Origin: an uncultured Bacilli bacterium
GTDB taxonomy: Bacteria > Bacillota_I > Bacilli_A > RF39 > UBA660
Length of the DNA stretch: 48,302 nucleotides
Reading direction: 5' to 3'
NCBI GenBank assembly: GCA_934090935.1
Contig: CAKOKD010000009.1
Coordinates: 1 to 48,302, forward strand
Positions 40,907 through 48,302 of this stretch are shown here, one piece after another. The position numbers and the translations under genes were made by a program. Below the pieces are notes generated by a model. The model ran no database searches. It saw only the letters and a program-made list of their open reading frames with translations, and was not told where the DNA came from. Within the stretch, counting starts at the first letter, position 1; the number at the start of each line of letters is the position of its first letter.

Positions 40907-42295
40907 TTAAAATTTAATTCTATCTAATACATAGTCTTTTACTTCATCAACATTTAAAGTTATTTGTTCCATTGTATCTCTGTTTCTTAAAGTAACAACA
41001 TTATTATTGATTGTCTCATCATCAACAGTTAAGCACCAAGGAGTTCCAATCGCATCTGCTCTTCTATAACGTTTTCCAATATTAGCAGTTTCATCATATG
41101 AAGTTTCAAAATATTTACTTAATTCTTGATATATTTCAATAGCTTTTTCAGCATGATTTTTCTTTATTAAAGGTAAAACATTTACTTTATAAGGAGCAAG
41201 GAAAGGTTTTACTTTAAACACTTCTCTAGTATCTCCATTTTCTAAAGTCTCAACCTTATAACATTCATTTAAAATAGCTAAGAATAATCTATCAACACCA
41301 ACACTTGGTTCAATTACATATGGAGTATATTTTTCATTAGTTTCAGGATCCACATATCTTAAATCACATTTAGCATGTTCCATATGTACAGATAAATCAT
41401 AATCAGTTCTATCAGCTATTCCCCAAAGCTCTCCCCATCCAATTGGATATTTATATTCTATATCAGTTGTAGCTTTACTATAAAATGAAAGTTCTTCTTT
41501 TGAATGATCTCTATATCTTAAATTCTCTCCATCAAGACCAAGTTCACCTAAAAAATCTAAACAATATTTCTTCCAAAAAGCAAACCATTCTAAGTCTGTA
41601 TTAGGTTTACAGAAGAATTCAAGTTCCATTTGTTCGAATTCTCTAACTCTAAAAATAAAGTTTCCTGGAGTAATTTCATTTCTAAAGCTTTTACCTATTT
41701 GACCAATACCAAAAGGTACTTTAGCACGCATACTTCTTTGAACGTTTAAGAAGTTTACAAATATACCTTGAGCTGTTTCACCTCTTAAATATACTTTACT
41801 TTTTGCATCCTCTGTAACACCTATATGTGTTTCAAACAAAAGATTAAACTTTCTAATTGGAGTAAAATCACTCGCCCCACATTTTGGACAAGGCACATGA
41901 TTTTCTTTAATGAAGTTTTCTAATTTTTCATTATCCCATCCATCTCCAGTTTCAGCACCCTTAGTAAACTCTTCAATTAGTTTATCAGCTCTTTCACGAC
42001 TTTTACATTTTTTACAATCGATTAAAGGATCAGCAAATGATGCAACATGTCCACTTGCAACCCAAACCTCAGGATTCATAAGTATCGCTGAATCAAGACC
42101 GTAATTTCTATAATCAACATGATTGTTTTCTTGAATAAACTTCTTCCACCAAGCATTTTTAATATTATTTTTAAGCTCTCTTCCTAAAGGACCGTAATCC
42201 CATGAATTTGCAAGACCTCCATAGATCTCACTTCCTTGAAATATAAATCCATATTGTTTAGAAAAATTAACTAATTCATCCATTGTTTTTGCCAT
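40907..42295 (-). CDS. glyS: Glycyl-tRNA synthetase (single-chain alpha2 type)
   Basis: The 462 residues match the eukaryote/archaeon-like GlyRS also found in many Gram-positives: MDELVNFSKQYGFIFQGSEIYGGLANSWDYGPLG, a zinc site (CKKCK...CPKCG, about 78-140), class II motif 2 GIGQIGKSFRNEITP, motif 3 PSVGVDRLFLAIL and the C-terminal anticodon domain (APYKVNVLPL...RYRRADAIGTPWCLTVD). It charges tRNA-Gly. It lies one base downstream of the LOG gene and shares its structured leader. Confidence 0.95.
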   Translation of the reverse strand: MAKTMDELVNFSKQYGFIFQGSEIYGGLANSWDYGPLGRELKNNIKNAWWKKFIQENNHVDYRNYGLDSAILMNPEVWVASGHVASFADPLIDCKKCKSRERADKLIEEFTKGAETGDGWDNEKLENFIKENHVPCPKCGASDFTPIRKFNLLFETHIGVTEDAKSKVYLRGETAQGIFVNFLNVQRSMRAKVPFGIGQIGKSFRNEITPGNFIFRVREFEQMELEFFCKPNTDLEWFAFWKKYCLDFLGELGLDGENLRYRDHSKEELSFYSKATTDIEYKYPIGWGELWGIADRTDYDLSVHMEHAKCDLRYVDPETNEKYTPYVIEPSVGVDRLFLAILNECYKVETLENGDTREVFKVKPFLAPYKVNVLPLIKKNHAEKAIEIYQELSKYFETSYDETANIGKRYRRADAIGTPWCLTVDDETINNNVVTLRNRDTMEQITLNVDEVKDYVLDRIKF

Positions 42296-42296
42296 T

Positions 42297-42839
42297 TTAA
42301 TTCCTTCTTTCTATAACTTTTATAAATTCATCCATTGTTTTAACAACTTTAACAAGTTTCATTATACCCTCATCTTCATGGACGAATCCTTCTTCTCTTA
42401 ATTTTTTCATTAGACTAAAATAGTCATCATAGAAACCATCTAAGTTGAATACTATTATATCTATATTATCTCCTCTTGTTCTTTTTTCTTCAACCATCCC
42501 CATAAGTTCGGATAAAGTTCCTATTCCTCCAGGCAAGATAACGATTAATTCACTTGAAAGATATAGATTTTTACATCTTTCAAAAGTTGTTGGAGTTATC
42601 TCTTCTCGATCATATTCCATTCCTTTTAAAATATCAATCCATTTGATATCATTTATAGCTTTAATTTTAGAGTTATGATATCTAAAAGTTTGATAACATT
42701 TATACATCATCCCAGTATCGGATCCACCAAATACCAGTTTATCTCCCCTTTTAGCTAAAACTTCAGAAACAGAACATGCAAGGTCTTTATACTTTAACGC
42801 TATTGAATCATATGCTGAACATCCGATAAATACTCTCAC
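42297..42839 (-). CDS. LOG family protein
   Basis: The GTG start at 42839 lies behind AAGGAGGG. The 180 residues have the Rossmann-like LOG fold: VFIGCSAYDS at the start, VFGGSDTGMM and the signature LPGGIGTLSELMGMVEEKRTR. This is the conserved PGGxGTxxE nucleotide-binding motif of cytokinin-activating (LOG) or nucleotide-hydrolase proteins. The bacterial role is uncertain; 5'-monophosphate phosphoribohydrolase activity is the usual inference. It is translationally next to glyS, an unusual pairing. Confidence 0.85.
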   Translation of the reverse strand: MRVFIGCSAYDSIALKYKDLACSVSEVLAKRGDKLVFGGSDTGMMYKCYQTFRYHNSKIKAINDIKWIDILKGMEYDREEITPTTFERCKNLYLSSELIVILPGGIGTLSELMGMVEEKRTRGDNIDIIVFNLDGFYDDYFSLMKKLREEGFVHEDEGIMKLVKVVKTMDEFIKVIERRN

Positions 42840-42858
42840 TAACTTCCCTCCTTAAAAT

Positions 42859-42975
42859 AAAAAAAAGAAAACAAATACGTATGGGCGAAAATAATTCCGC
42901 TGTTCCACCATACTTTGTTCTCTTCTTTCTTTTATATAGCTCTTGGCTTTCCACACCCGTCATCACTTGTATGAA
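42859..42975 (-). promoter_or_regulatory. Structured leader (T-box-like) of the LOG-glyS operon
   Basis: On the minus strand GUAUGG, a 7-base bulge UGGAACA, a GCG/CGC helix and CCAUAC copy the layout of a T-box antiterminator (42879-42913). The bulge UGGA would pair with the UCCA end of tRNA-Gly, which fits the glyS gene downstream. Flanking GAGAACAAA and UUUGUUUUC (42922-42914 and 42875-42867) extend the stem into a terminator with a T8 run. Upstream CAUAC and GUGUGG can compete for the same arms. The leader is only about 110 bases, short for a T-box, and I see no classic stem I, so the class is uncertain. Confidence 0.5.
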
Positions 42976-42978
42976 TTA

Positions 42979-43007
42979 ATTATAATATAACTGATTATAG
43001 ATTACAA
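42979..43007 (-). promoter_or_regulatory. Promoter of the LOG-glyS operon
   Basis: TTGTAA (43002-43007), a 17-base spacer and a perfect TATAAT (42979-42984) on the minus strand. The predicted start is near 42973. Confidence 0.65.
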
Positions 43008-44383
43008 CCTTTTTTTAAATCCAGTTTAAATCCATCAACCGGTTTATTTTTATTACATTCTTTAATAAATCGTTGATAATCAACTGGGTCACATATTTCT
43101 TCAATTTGTTCAAGGAATCTGGAATATTGTTCATCATATAAATATCCATCTTTCATATCTTCCTTAAAACATAAATTCAATTCAACAAGTAAACCAAGAG
43201 ACCCCTCATTAATATAATTGGCTAAAGTAGAAAACGAATCTAACTTATAATAATGAAATCCTTTATTGGATAAATAATCATATAAATCTCCCTTGTCTAA
43301 CCTTACAGTGGATTGATAAGGCAATCCATCAAATATCGCATCAGCTGGTTCTTTAGGATGAAAATCGACAAGATTAAAACTATTTATTTGAGCTGTCACA
43401 TAGAAATATAATAATATTCGATCTTCTTTGTTGGTGTAATCAAATTCACTATCTTTATATATTTTTTTAATAAATTCACCCCTATAATACACATCTGTAA
43501 TATCCTCGTAAGTGTCACCATTATCTTTAAAAACACCCATATCAAAATGAACAAATTTATTGAATATATTGTTTTTCAACTCCCAAAGGCAATGATATTT
43601 TCCTCTTATTTTTGATATTTTTTCACTTACTTTTATATTGTCTGCAATATCATCAATTGATACTTTTGAACCTACTTTTTCATAAATCAAGTCCTCTAAA
43701 TCCTCTAAAGCAAAAAGTCTTCTTAAAACATCATCGTCATTGACGAATAGATTAGCAGTCACTTGATATTTTTTATAACTATCAGTTTTATGAACATAAT
43801 CATATAGCTCATTTGCAACAAACCCATAGTCGTTTAAATCGAACAATTCATCCAATTCATCGATAGTTATTCTGCTATTAGAAAAGTTATAATTTTTCAA
43901 TTTCAAAGAAAAAGTAATAAAATAAGTATCAGACATAGGAACAGTTGACAAAACAGCTATATATTCATCAATTAGTTTATCATTTAAAGTCTTGTTTTCA
44001 CTTACAATTTGATGTAGATACGATTTTCTCCCCATGTTTTCTAATAAAACATAGTCTTCATCAGAAACTGTAACTTCGATCTTCTTATCAGTTTTATTTT
44101 TGGTCAAAAAATTCTTCATTTTAGGGTTATCCATAACATCAGCTAATACAGCTGATGTTCCAACAAGCAAAGATGTATATATGAGAGCATACTTTAAAAC
44201 TCTATTGGATTTTCTTGCATTAATAACTCTTCTAGCGCTTTCAATAATTTCTACATCTCTTTTAGAAACTTCTTCAACTAAATCTCTATTAATTTTATAG
44301 TACTTTCCTGTTTTTTTATCCATATAAACAGAAAAATTTTCACCGTTTTCCTTTAAATCATAAGATCTTTTAAATCTACTCAT
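42995..44383 (-). CDS. Hypothetical membrane-anchored protein, 462 aa
   Basis: The start follows CAGGAG. A charged N-terminal cytoplasmic part (about 1-62) precedes one membrane helix (LKYALIYTSLLVGTSAVLA, about 64-82). A large soluble domain follows (about 100-462) rich in acidic and aromatic residues, with segments such as ITIDELDELFDLNDYGFVANELY. No family recognised. It lies between priA and the glyS leader, with the glyS promoter overlapping its 3' end. Confidence 0.7.
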   Translation of the reverse strand: MSRFKRSYDLKENGENFSVYMDKKTGKYYKINRDLVEEVSKRDVEIIESARRVINARKSNRVLKYALIYTSLLVGTSAVLADVMDNPKMKNFLTKNKTDKKIEVTVSDEDYVLLENMGRKSYLHQIVSENKTLNDKLIDEYIAVLSTVPMSDTYFITFSLKLKNYNFSNSRITIDELDELFDLNDYGFVANELYDYVHKTDSYKKYQVTANLFVNDDDVLRRLFALEDLEDLIYEKVGSKVSIDDIADNIKVSEKISKIRGKYHCLWELKNNIFNKFVHFDMGVFKDNGDTYEDITDVYYRGEFIKKIYKDSEFDYTNKEDRILLYFYVTAQINSFNLVDFHPKEPADAIFDGLPYQSTVRLDKGDLYDYLSNKGFHYYKLDSFSTLANYINEGSLGLLVELNLCFKEDMKDGYLYDEQYSRFLEQIEEICDPVDYQRFIKECNKNKPVDGFKLDLKKGCNL

Positions 44384-44435
44384 AAATTCACTCCTGTGAA
44401 AAACATTATATAATAAATCTAGAAATTGTCAAATT

Positions 44436-46619
44436 TTATATTCTTATTGGATCCATATCTATCTCTAAATAAATATCTTTATTAAACACATATTCTAAAT
44501 CAACACTTCTTAACACATCATTAAGTCTATTATCAACACGATACTTAATCAATATTTGAAAACGATAATTATTATTTACTTTAAAAACTGATGCTGTAGT
44601 TGGTCCTAAAACAATTGTCGTTTTATCAAGATTTCTTTTTAAGAAATTTACAAGTTTATTGGCTTCTATACTTGCTTTATTATAATCTTTGCTTATAACT
44701 TTAATGCTTGTTAAATAATAATATGGTGGATATTTTAGCATTTTTCTGATGTTCATTTCATACTCATAATTTCCAAAATAATCGTTATTTTTAACATAAT
44801 TTAAAGTTTTATTCGTTGGATTAAATGTTTGAATAACTACTTCACCATTTGAAGAACTTCTTCCAGCTCGTCCGGATACCTGTTGTAAAAGATTAAAAGT
44901 GTTTTCACCACTTCTAAAATCAGGTATATTTAAAGATTCATCAGCATTTATGACGCCAACCAATGTAACTTTTGGAAAATTAAGTCCTTTAGCAATCATC
45001 TGAGTTCCAATAATGATATCATATTTACATTCTTCAATATCTTTAATGATTTTTTCACTCGCACCTTTTTTAGATGTTGTATCAGTATCCATTCTTACAA
45101 TATTATAATTAGGATAAAGTTCTCGTATACATTTTTCGATTTGTTCTGTACCATAGCCATAAGTTTTAATAGCTTTTTCATGACATTCAGGACAAATATC
45201 ACTCATAAACTTAGTATAACCACAATAATGACATCTTAAATTATTTGAACTTTTATGATATGTCAATGTTATATCACAGTGAGGACATTTATAAGTATAG
45301 CCACAGGATGCACATGTAATAATCGTTGAATAACCTCTTCTATTGATCAAAAGCATGACCTGTTCATGATTATCCAAACGATTCATTATTTTTAACTGTA
45401 AATCAGTAGAAATGATTGAATCGCCATTTTTATAAGAGGATGCAAGATCCACAATTTCAACCTTTGGAAGGGATGCAGAACCAACCCTATTTTTTAAACT
45501 CAAATACTTATAAACTCCTTTTTTCGCACGAGCCATAGTTTCAAGACGAGGAGTAGCTGAGCCTAAAACAACTGGACAATTATGATACTTTCCTCTAAAT
45601 ATTGCCATATCAATTGCATTATAACGAGGGTTTGTTTCTTGTTTATATGAACTTGTATGTTCTTCATCAATTATAATCAATCCAATATCTTTTAATGGTA
45701 CAAATATTGAAGAACGAGTTCCAACAACAATATGAGCTTCATTTTTAAGAATTTTATTGTATTCATCACTTTTCTCTCCATCACTTAAAGATGAATGAAT
45801 TACAGCAACCTCAGCTCCAAAAACATCATAAAACCTTTTTACTATTTGAGTTGTTAAAGTTATCTCTGGAACCAACATAATAACATTTTTATGTCTTAAA
45901 AGAGTTTCTTTAACAAGTTTGATATATACCTCAGTTTTACCTGAACCAGTAACTCCATGAAGCAAGAAAACATTATGACTTCCAAAAGAGGATAAAACAC
46001 TTTTAAAAGCTTCATTTTGTTCATCAGTTAAAAAAACTTCACCTATATTATTTTTCATAGGATTTATTCTATAAACATTTTCTTTTACCTCTTTAACAAG
46101 TTCTTTTTTTATAAGAGCATTTACGATTTGAGAACCAATTTCACTTTTTTTAATTCTTCCAACACTCATTAATCTATTTACAACTTCAATTTGCTTTAAA
46201 GAGCGTTTTTCATGTTCTATAAAATATTTACATTTATCAATATCATCGATTTCTATATAAGTATTATACATCGTATAATCAAATTTAGATTTATTTATCT
46301 TTAAACTAGTCGGAAGCATTGTTTGATATGCACTTATCAAGGTACATAAGGTTTTTTCTTTTAGATATTCACCTAAATGAATTAATTCATCATTTAATTT
46401 AAAAGATTCATTAACAACATCAATTATATCAAGTATTTCATAATCAGATTCGCACTTACTTTCTATAGACATAACAAAACCATTAATATTTTTTTTATTA
46501 AAAGGAACGCTTACTCTCATACCGACACTTATTTTATCAACTAAATTATCAGGTATATGATAAGTAAATACTTTATCTAAAGATTTAGCTCCATACTGAA
46601 TTAAAACACTTGCGTACAT
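44436..46619 (-). CDS. priA: Primosomal helicase PriA
   Basis: The 727 residues have the PriA order: N-terminal DNA-binding domain (MYASVLIQYGAKSLDKVFTY), helicase core with Walker A HGVTGSGKTEVY (about 220), DEEH box IIIDEEHTSSYKQE and GSATPRLE, the zinc module (CASCGYTYKCPHC...CHYCG...CPEC, about 438-475), and motif VI QVSGRAGRS. PriA restarts stalled replication forks. The start follows AGGAGG. Confidence 0.95.
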   Translation of the reverse strand: MYASVLIQYGAKSLDKVFTYHIPDNLVDKISVGMRVSVPFNKKNINGFVMSIESKCESDYEILDIIDVVNESFKLNDELIHLGEYLKEKTLCTLISAYQTMLPTSLKINKSKFDYTMYNTYIEIDDIDKCKYFIEHEKRSLKQIEVVNRLMSVGRIKKSEIGSQIVNALIKKELVKEVKENVYRINPMKNNIGEVFLTDEQNEAFKSVLSSFGSHNVFLLHGVTGSGKTEVYIKLVKETLLRHKNVIMLVPEITLTTQIVKRFYDVFGAEVAVIHSSLSDGEKSDEYNKILKNEAHIVVGTRSSIFVPLKDIGLIIIDEEHTSSYKQETNPRYNAIDMAIFRGKYHNCPVVLGSATPRLETMARAKKGVYKYLSLKNRVGSASLPKVEIVDLASSYKNGDSIISTDLQLKIMNRLDNHEQVMLLINRRGYSTIITCASCGYTYKCPHCDITLTYHKSSNNLRCHYCGYTKFMSDICPECHEKAIKTYGYGTEQIEKCIRELYPNYNIVRMDTDTTSKKGASEKIIKDIEECKYDIIIGTQMIAKGLNFPKVTLVGVINADESLNIPDFRSGENTFNLLQQVSGRAGRSSSNGEVVIQTFNPTNKTLNYVKNNDYFGNYEYEMNIRKMLKYPPYYYLTSIKVISKDYNKASIEANKLVNFLKRNLDKTTIVLGPTTASVFKVNNNYRFQILIKYRVDNRLNDVLRSVDLEYVFNKDIYLEIDMDPIRI

Positions 46620-46638
46620 ATGATTTCCTCCTAAAACA

Positions 46639-46667
46639 ATTTTAAGATAAATAGAAACTCAATGCAA
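46639..46667 (-). promoter_or_regulatory. Promoter of priA
   Basis: TTGCAT (46662-46667), a 17-base spacer and TAAAAT (46639-46644) on the minus strand, with the start codon about 20 bases downstream. Confidence 0.45.
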
Positions 46668-46693
46668 TAAAAAAAGCAAGAATTTATCTTGCT
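46668..46693 (-). terminator. Terminator of the second variable surface protein gene
   Basis: Stem AGCAAGA/TCTTGCT (46675-46693) with a 5-base loop and a T-tract on the minus strand. It touches the stop codon. Confidence 0.82.
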
Positions 46694-48209
46694 ATTCTAC
46701 TATATATGGATTAGTACTTGTTCCATCTCCGTTAGAATTTACAAGTGTGCTGTCTGCAAGCGAAACTACGGGACGGACCCCAGAAGCATCGTTCACACGG
46801 TCATGGCGCACAAAGCCAGCACTATCGACAGAACCAACAGCAGCACTACCACGAGCACCCATCTGCACAGGGGAGAATGTCCAATAATTACTATTCGTAT
46901 ATAAATAATTTGTTGTATCTTTACAATCACTTGTATTTGAATAATATGTGTTAAATCCAGCAAATATTACTTCGTCTAATGTTATTAATCCAACTGGATA
47001 AGAAAGTTTTCCATTGCCATTTTTACTATCTACTGTAAATTTATCATTTTGATTTTGACATACCAAACTTGGATTTGAATTTTTCGACCAATATGATGCT
47101 CGATATGCTGCTCCATAAAATGTTCCATTTGTTCCATATCCTAAATCTCCATATGATGACATAGATGTATCTCCTATGGTATTTGCATCATATGCTTTTG
47201 TACTTCTATCATTACAGAATACTGTATCTTCTAATTTACTAGTTGCACTTTCATCAAAATTTTGACTATACCAATTATCTACATATGTCTTTATTGTTGA
47301 GTCATTTTTGTTTTCGTGTGTCGATGCATATGTACTACTTCCTGCTGTTCCATACATATATCCTACATATGCATTGTCATCATAACTTGTATTAAATTTG
47401 CTTGTTCCGATTTGAGTTGATGTTCCTGTTTGAGTTTCACATTTTCCATCTGTTGGAACTCCATTATATATTATTTTTACTCCACCGGTTTCTGTTGTTC
47501 TTATTATCTTCCAACACATATTATTAAATATTACATTGTTATTTACTTTATCTGCATCTCCTCTATAGTAATATACAGGTACATTACCTTCTGTAGCAGT
47601 TGTTGTATATATACCATTTGTTCCACTTACTCCAGAACGTACTTTATAATCTATTACTGTTGTTGTATCTGCATTATTTTTCATAAAATTATATAAATTT
47701 ATTGATGTTACACCAATAGTATCTCTTTCTACTGCATTGAATTCTAGTGAACATGTATATTCTTCACTTACTTCTTCTGTTGATGTTTTATCTAGTGTTA
47801 CTGTTAATGTTCCATTTACACTTTCTTTGGCTTTAACTACTGTTGCATTATTTTCTAAATCATTTTTAATACTTGTATATTTTGCTGTTGTTCCTTCCTT
47901 TGGTACACATGTTACATTTACATTTGCATCATAATTACTTGAATTATTTGTTACTTCATATGTAAGTACTGAAGTTTGATTAAGTGTTTTTAATTCTGAT
48001 GTTTCAAATGTTATTATCTTCTTTGTATCATCTACTACTGATGAATATACATCCTTTCCATCTAATGTTGCTGCTGTGAAGATAACTGAAAAGTCATCTT
48101 GATTTTCGCTTACCTTAGCATTCCCATTTATTATCAACGTTGTTGAAATGCTAGCAAATCCAATTGACATTAATATAATTGCTATTATAAGCATACTCTT
48201 CTTTTTCAT
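46692..48209 (-). CDS. Secreted surface protein with DGR-like variable C-terminus
   Basis: The 505 residues begin with a signal peptide or anchor (MKKKSMLIIAIILMSIGFAS). A beta-rich ectodomain follows (about 30-175; NNSSNYDANVNVTC, ESVNGTLTVTLDKTS), related to the protein at 1747-2553. A larger domain (about 180-505) has MCWKIIRTTETGGVKIIYNG, YWTFSP and GVRPVVSLA, a layout known in DGR targets with a lectin-like fold. Codons 46812-46859 are 16 consecutive NNY codons, as expected from randomised AAY codons. No matching template is in the window. The start follows TAGGTATAAT. The promoter contains a G8 tract. Function is probably ligand binding at the surface. Confidence 0.82.
   Translation of the reverse strand: MKKKSMLIIAIILMSIGFASISTTLIINGNAKVSENQDDFSVIFTAATLDGKDVYSSVVDDTKKIITFETSELKTLNQTSVLTYEVTNNSSNYDANVNVTCVPKEGTTAKYTSIKNDLENNATVVKAKESVNGTLTVTLDKTSTEEVSEEYTCSLEFNAVERDTIGVTSINLYNFMKNNADTTTVIDYKVRSGVSGTNGIYTTTATEGNVPVYYYRGDADKVNNNVIFNNMCWKIIRTTETGGVKIIYNGVPTDGKCETQTGTSTQIGTSKFNTSYDDNAYVGYMYGTAGSSTYASTHENKNDSTIKTYVDNWYSQNFDESATSKLEDTVFCNDRSTKAYDANTIGDTSMSSYGDLGYGTNGTFYGAAYRASYWSKNSNPSLVCQNQNDKFTVDSKNGNGKLSYPVGLITLDEVIFAGFNTYYSNTSDCKDTTNYLYTNSNYWTFSPVQMGARGSAAVGSVDSAGFVRHDRVNDASGVRPVVSLADSTLVNSNGDGTSTNPYIVE
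46760..46874 (-). repeat. Putative second DGR variable region
   Basis: In coding sense only 11 of 115 bases are adenine, far below the surrounding gene, and GC content is clearly raised. The stretch runs from just after YWTFSP to past GVRPVVS. It contains 16 NNY codons in a row. This is what repeated adenine mutagenesis of AAY-rich template DNA leaves behind. The template and enzyme are outside the window, so this rests on composition and protein context. Confidence 0.6.
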
Positions 48210-48236
48210 ATTATACCTACTTTCTTTTACTTTTTT

Positions 48237-48264
48237 ATTTTATAATACCCCCCCCGATTGTCAA
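48237..48264 (-). promoter_or_regulatory. Promoter with G8 tract in the spacer (phase-variation candidate)
   Basis: On the minus strand a perfect -35 TTGACA (48259-48264) is followed by ATC and eight G (48248-48255), then TATTATAAAAT. The spacer is 16 bases to TAAAAT (48237-48242), or 14 to TATAAA (48239-48244). Gain or loss of G residues would change promoter spacing, as known for the porA promoter of Neisseria. Confidence 0.6.
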
Positions 48265-48302
48265 ATTTTTCTGTTGAAAAGTTGTAAAGTTCGTGTTATA
48301 TT

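Noticed and set aside
46745..46890. The TR at 1-142 as template of the second variable region
   Set aside because: The two share no aligned nucleotide stretch and encode different motifs (GGNYNNG...GFR versus YWTFSP...GVRPVV), so a different template is needed.
46692..47700. Long plus-strand open frames opposite the second variable protein
   Set aside because: Their products are low-complexity Ser/Tyr/Ile strings without ribosome binding sites, and the minus-strand frame has a signal peptide, domains and a terminator.
1..48302. CRISPR arrays, tRNA or rRNA genes, complete insertion sequences, prophage
   Set aside because: No regularly spaced repeats, cloverleaf sequences, transposase or phage structural genes were seen. 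The target gene's lectin fold also occurs in phage, but no phage gene is nearby.

Overview
The window reads as chromosome of a low-GC Gram-positive bacterium (Bacillota), probably an uncultured, gut-type Bacilli or Erysipelotrichia relative. Support comes from the strong AT bias, GGAGG-type ribosome binding sites, DivIVA and SepF, a single-chain glycyl-tRNA synthetase, NusB, a SpoIVB-type peptidase and a BceRS-BceAB-type module. Nearly every gene is on the minus strand, so transcription mostly runs from high to low coordinates. The sequence AGGTG often serves as ribosome binding site, which creates false GTG starts; I moved several starts to the codon correctly spaced behind it.

The most interesting part is the left edge (1-2640). 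Positions 1-142 and 340-482 are two copies of one sequence. They differ at seven sites, and at every one the left copy has adenine on the minus strand. That is the signature of a diversity-generating retroelement (DGR): 1-142 is the template repeat (TR), and 340-482 is the variable repeat (VR) at the 3' end of a secreted, C-type-lectin-like target gene. The reverse transcriptase is not in the window and would be expected just left of position 1. The VR carries one extra base that frameshifts the end of the target. Upstream lie a cotranscribed surface protein, a good promoter whose -35 box sits in a 17-bp palindrome, and a divergent XRE-type regulator. At the other end (46692-48302) a second secreted protein ends in a region with DGR-VR features: 16 consecutive NNY codons and strong adenine depletion. 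Its promoter has a G8 tract between -35 and -10, as in phase-variable promoters. This protein and the 272-aa-class partner at the left edge share an N-terminal ectodomain. I read the two ends as parts of one variable-surface-protein repertoire.

Between these ends: 3000-8402 holds a coiled-coil protein and a Bce-type peptide-sensing/detoxification module with a recognisable BceR box. The block 8421-12560 encodes a diguanylate cyclase, a sigma factor and two tandem paralogs of unknown function whose 3' 400 bp are nearly identical. The block 12605-18032 has MntP, two unknown proteins, NusB, thymidylate kinase, an HPt/receiver pair and SpoIVB.

The block 18108-39834 is a large cell-surface polysaccharide locus. 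It has an Alg13/Alg14-like pair, then (beyond a small-RNA-like unit and a DUF3800 gene) a 16-gene run on one strand: glycosyltransferases, a Wzx-like flippase, a TagGH/Wzm-Wzt-like ABC exporter, three DUF2142-type membrane proteins, one further polytopic protein and an acyltransferase, preceded by rfbD. The block 39880-46619 is housekeeping: divIVA, sepF, glyS with a LOG-family gene behind a structured T-box-like leader, an unknown membrane-anchored protein and priA. I saw no rRNA, tRNA, CRISPR array or complete insertion sequence.
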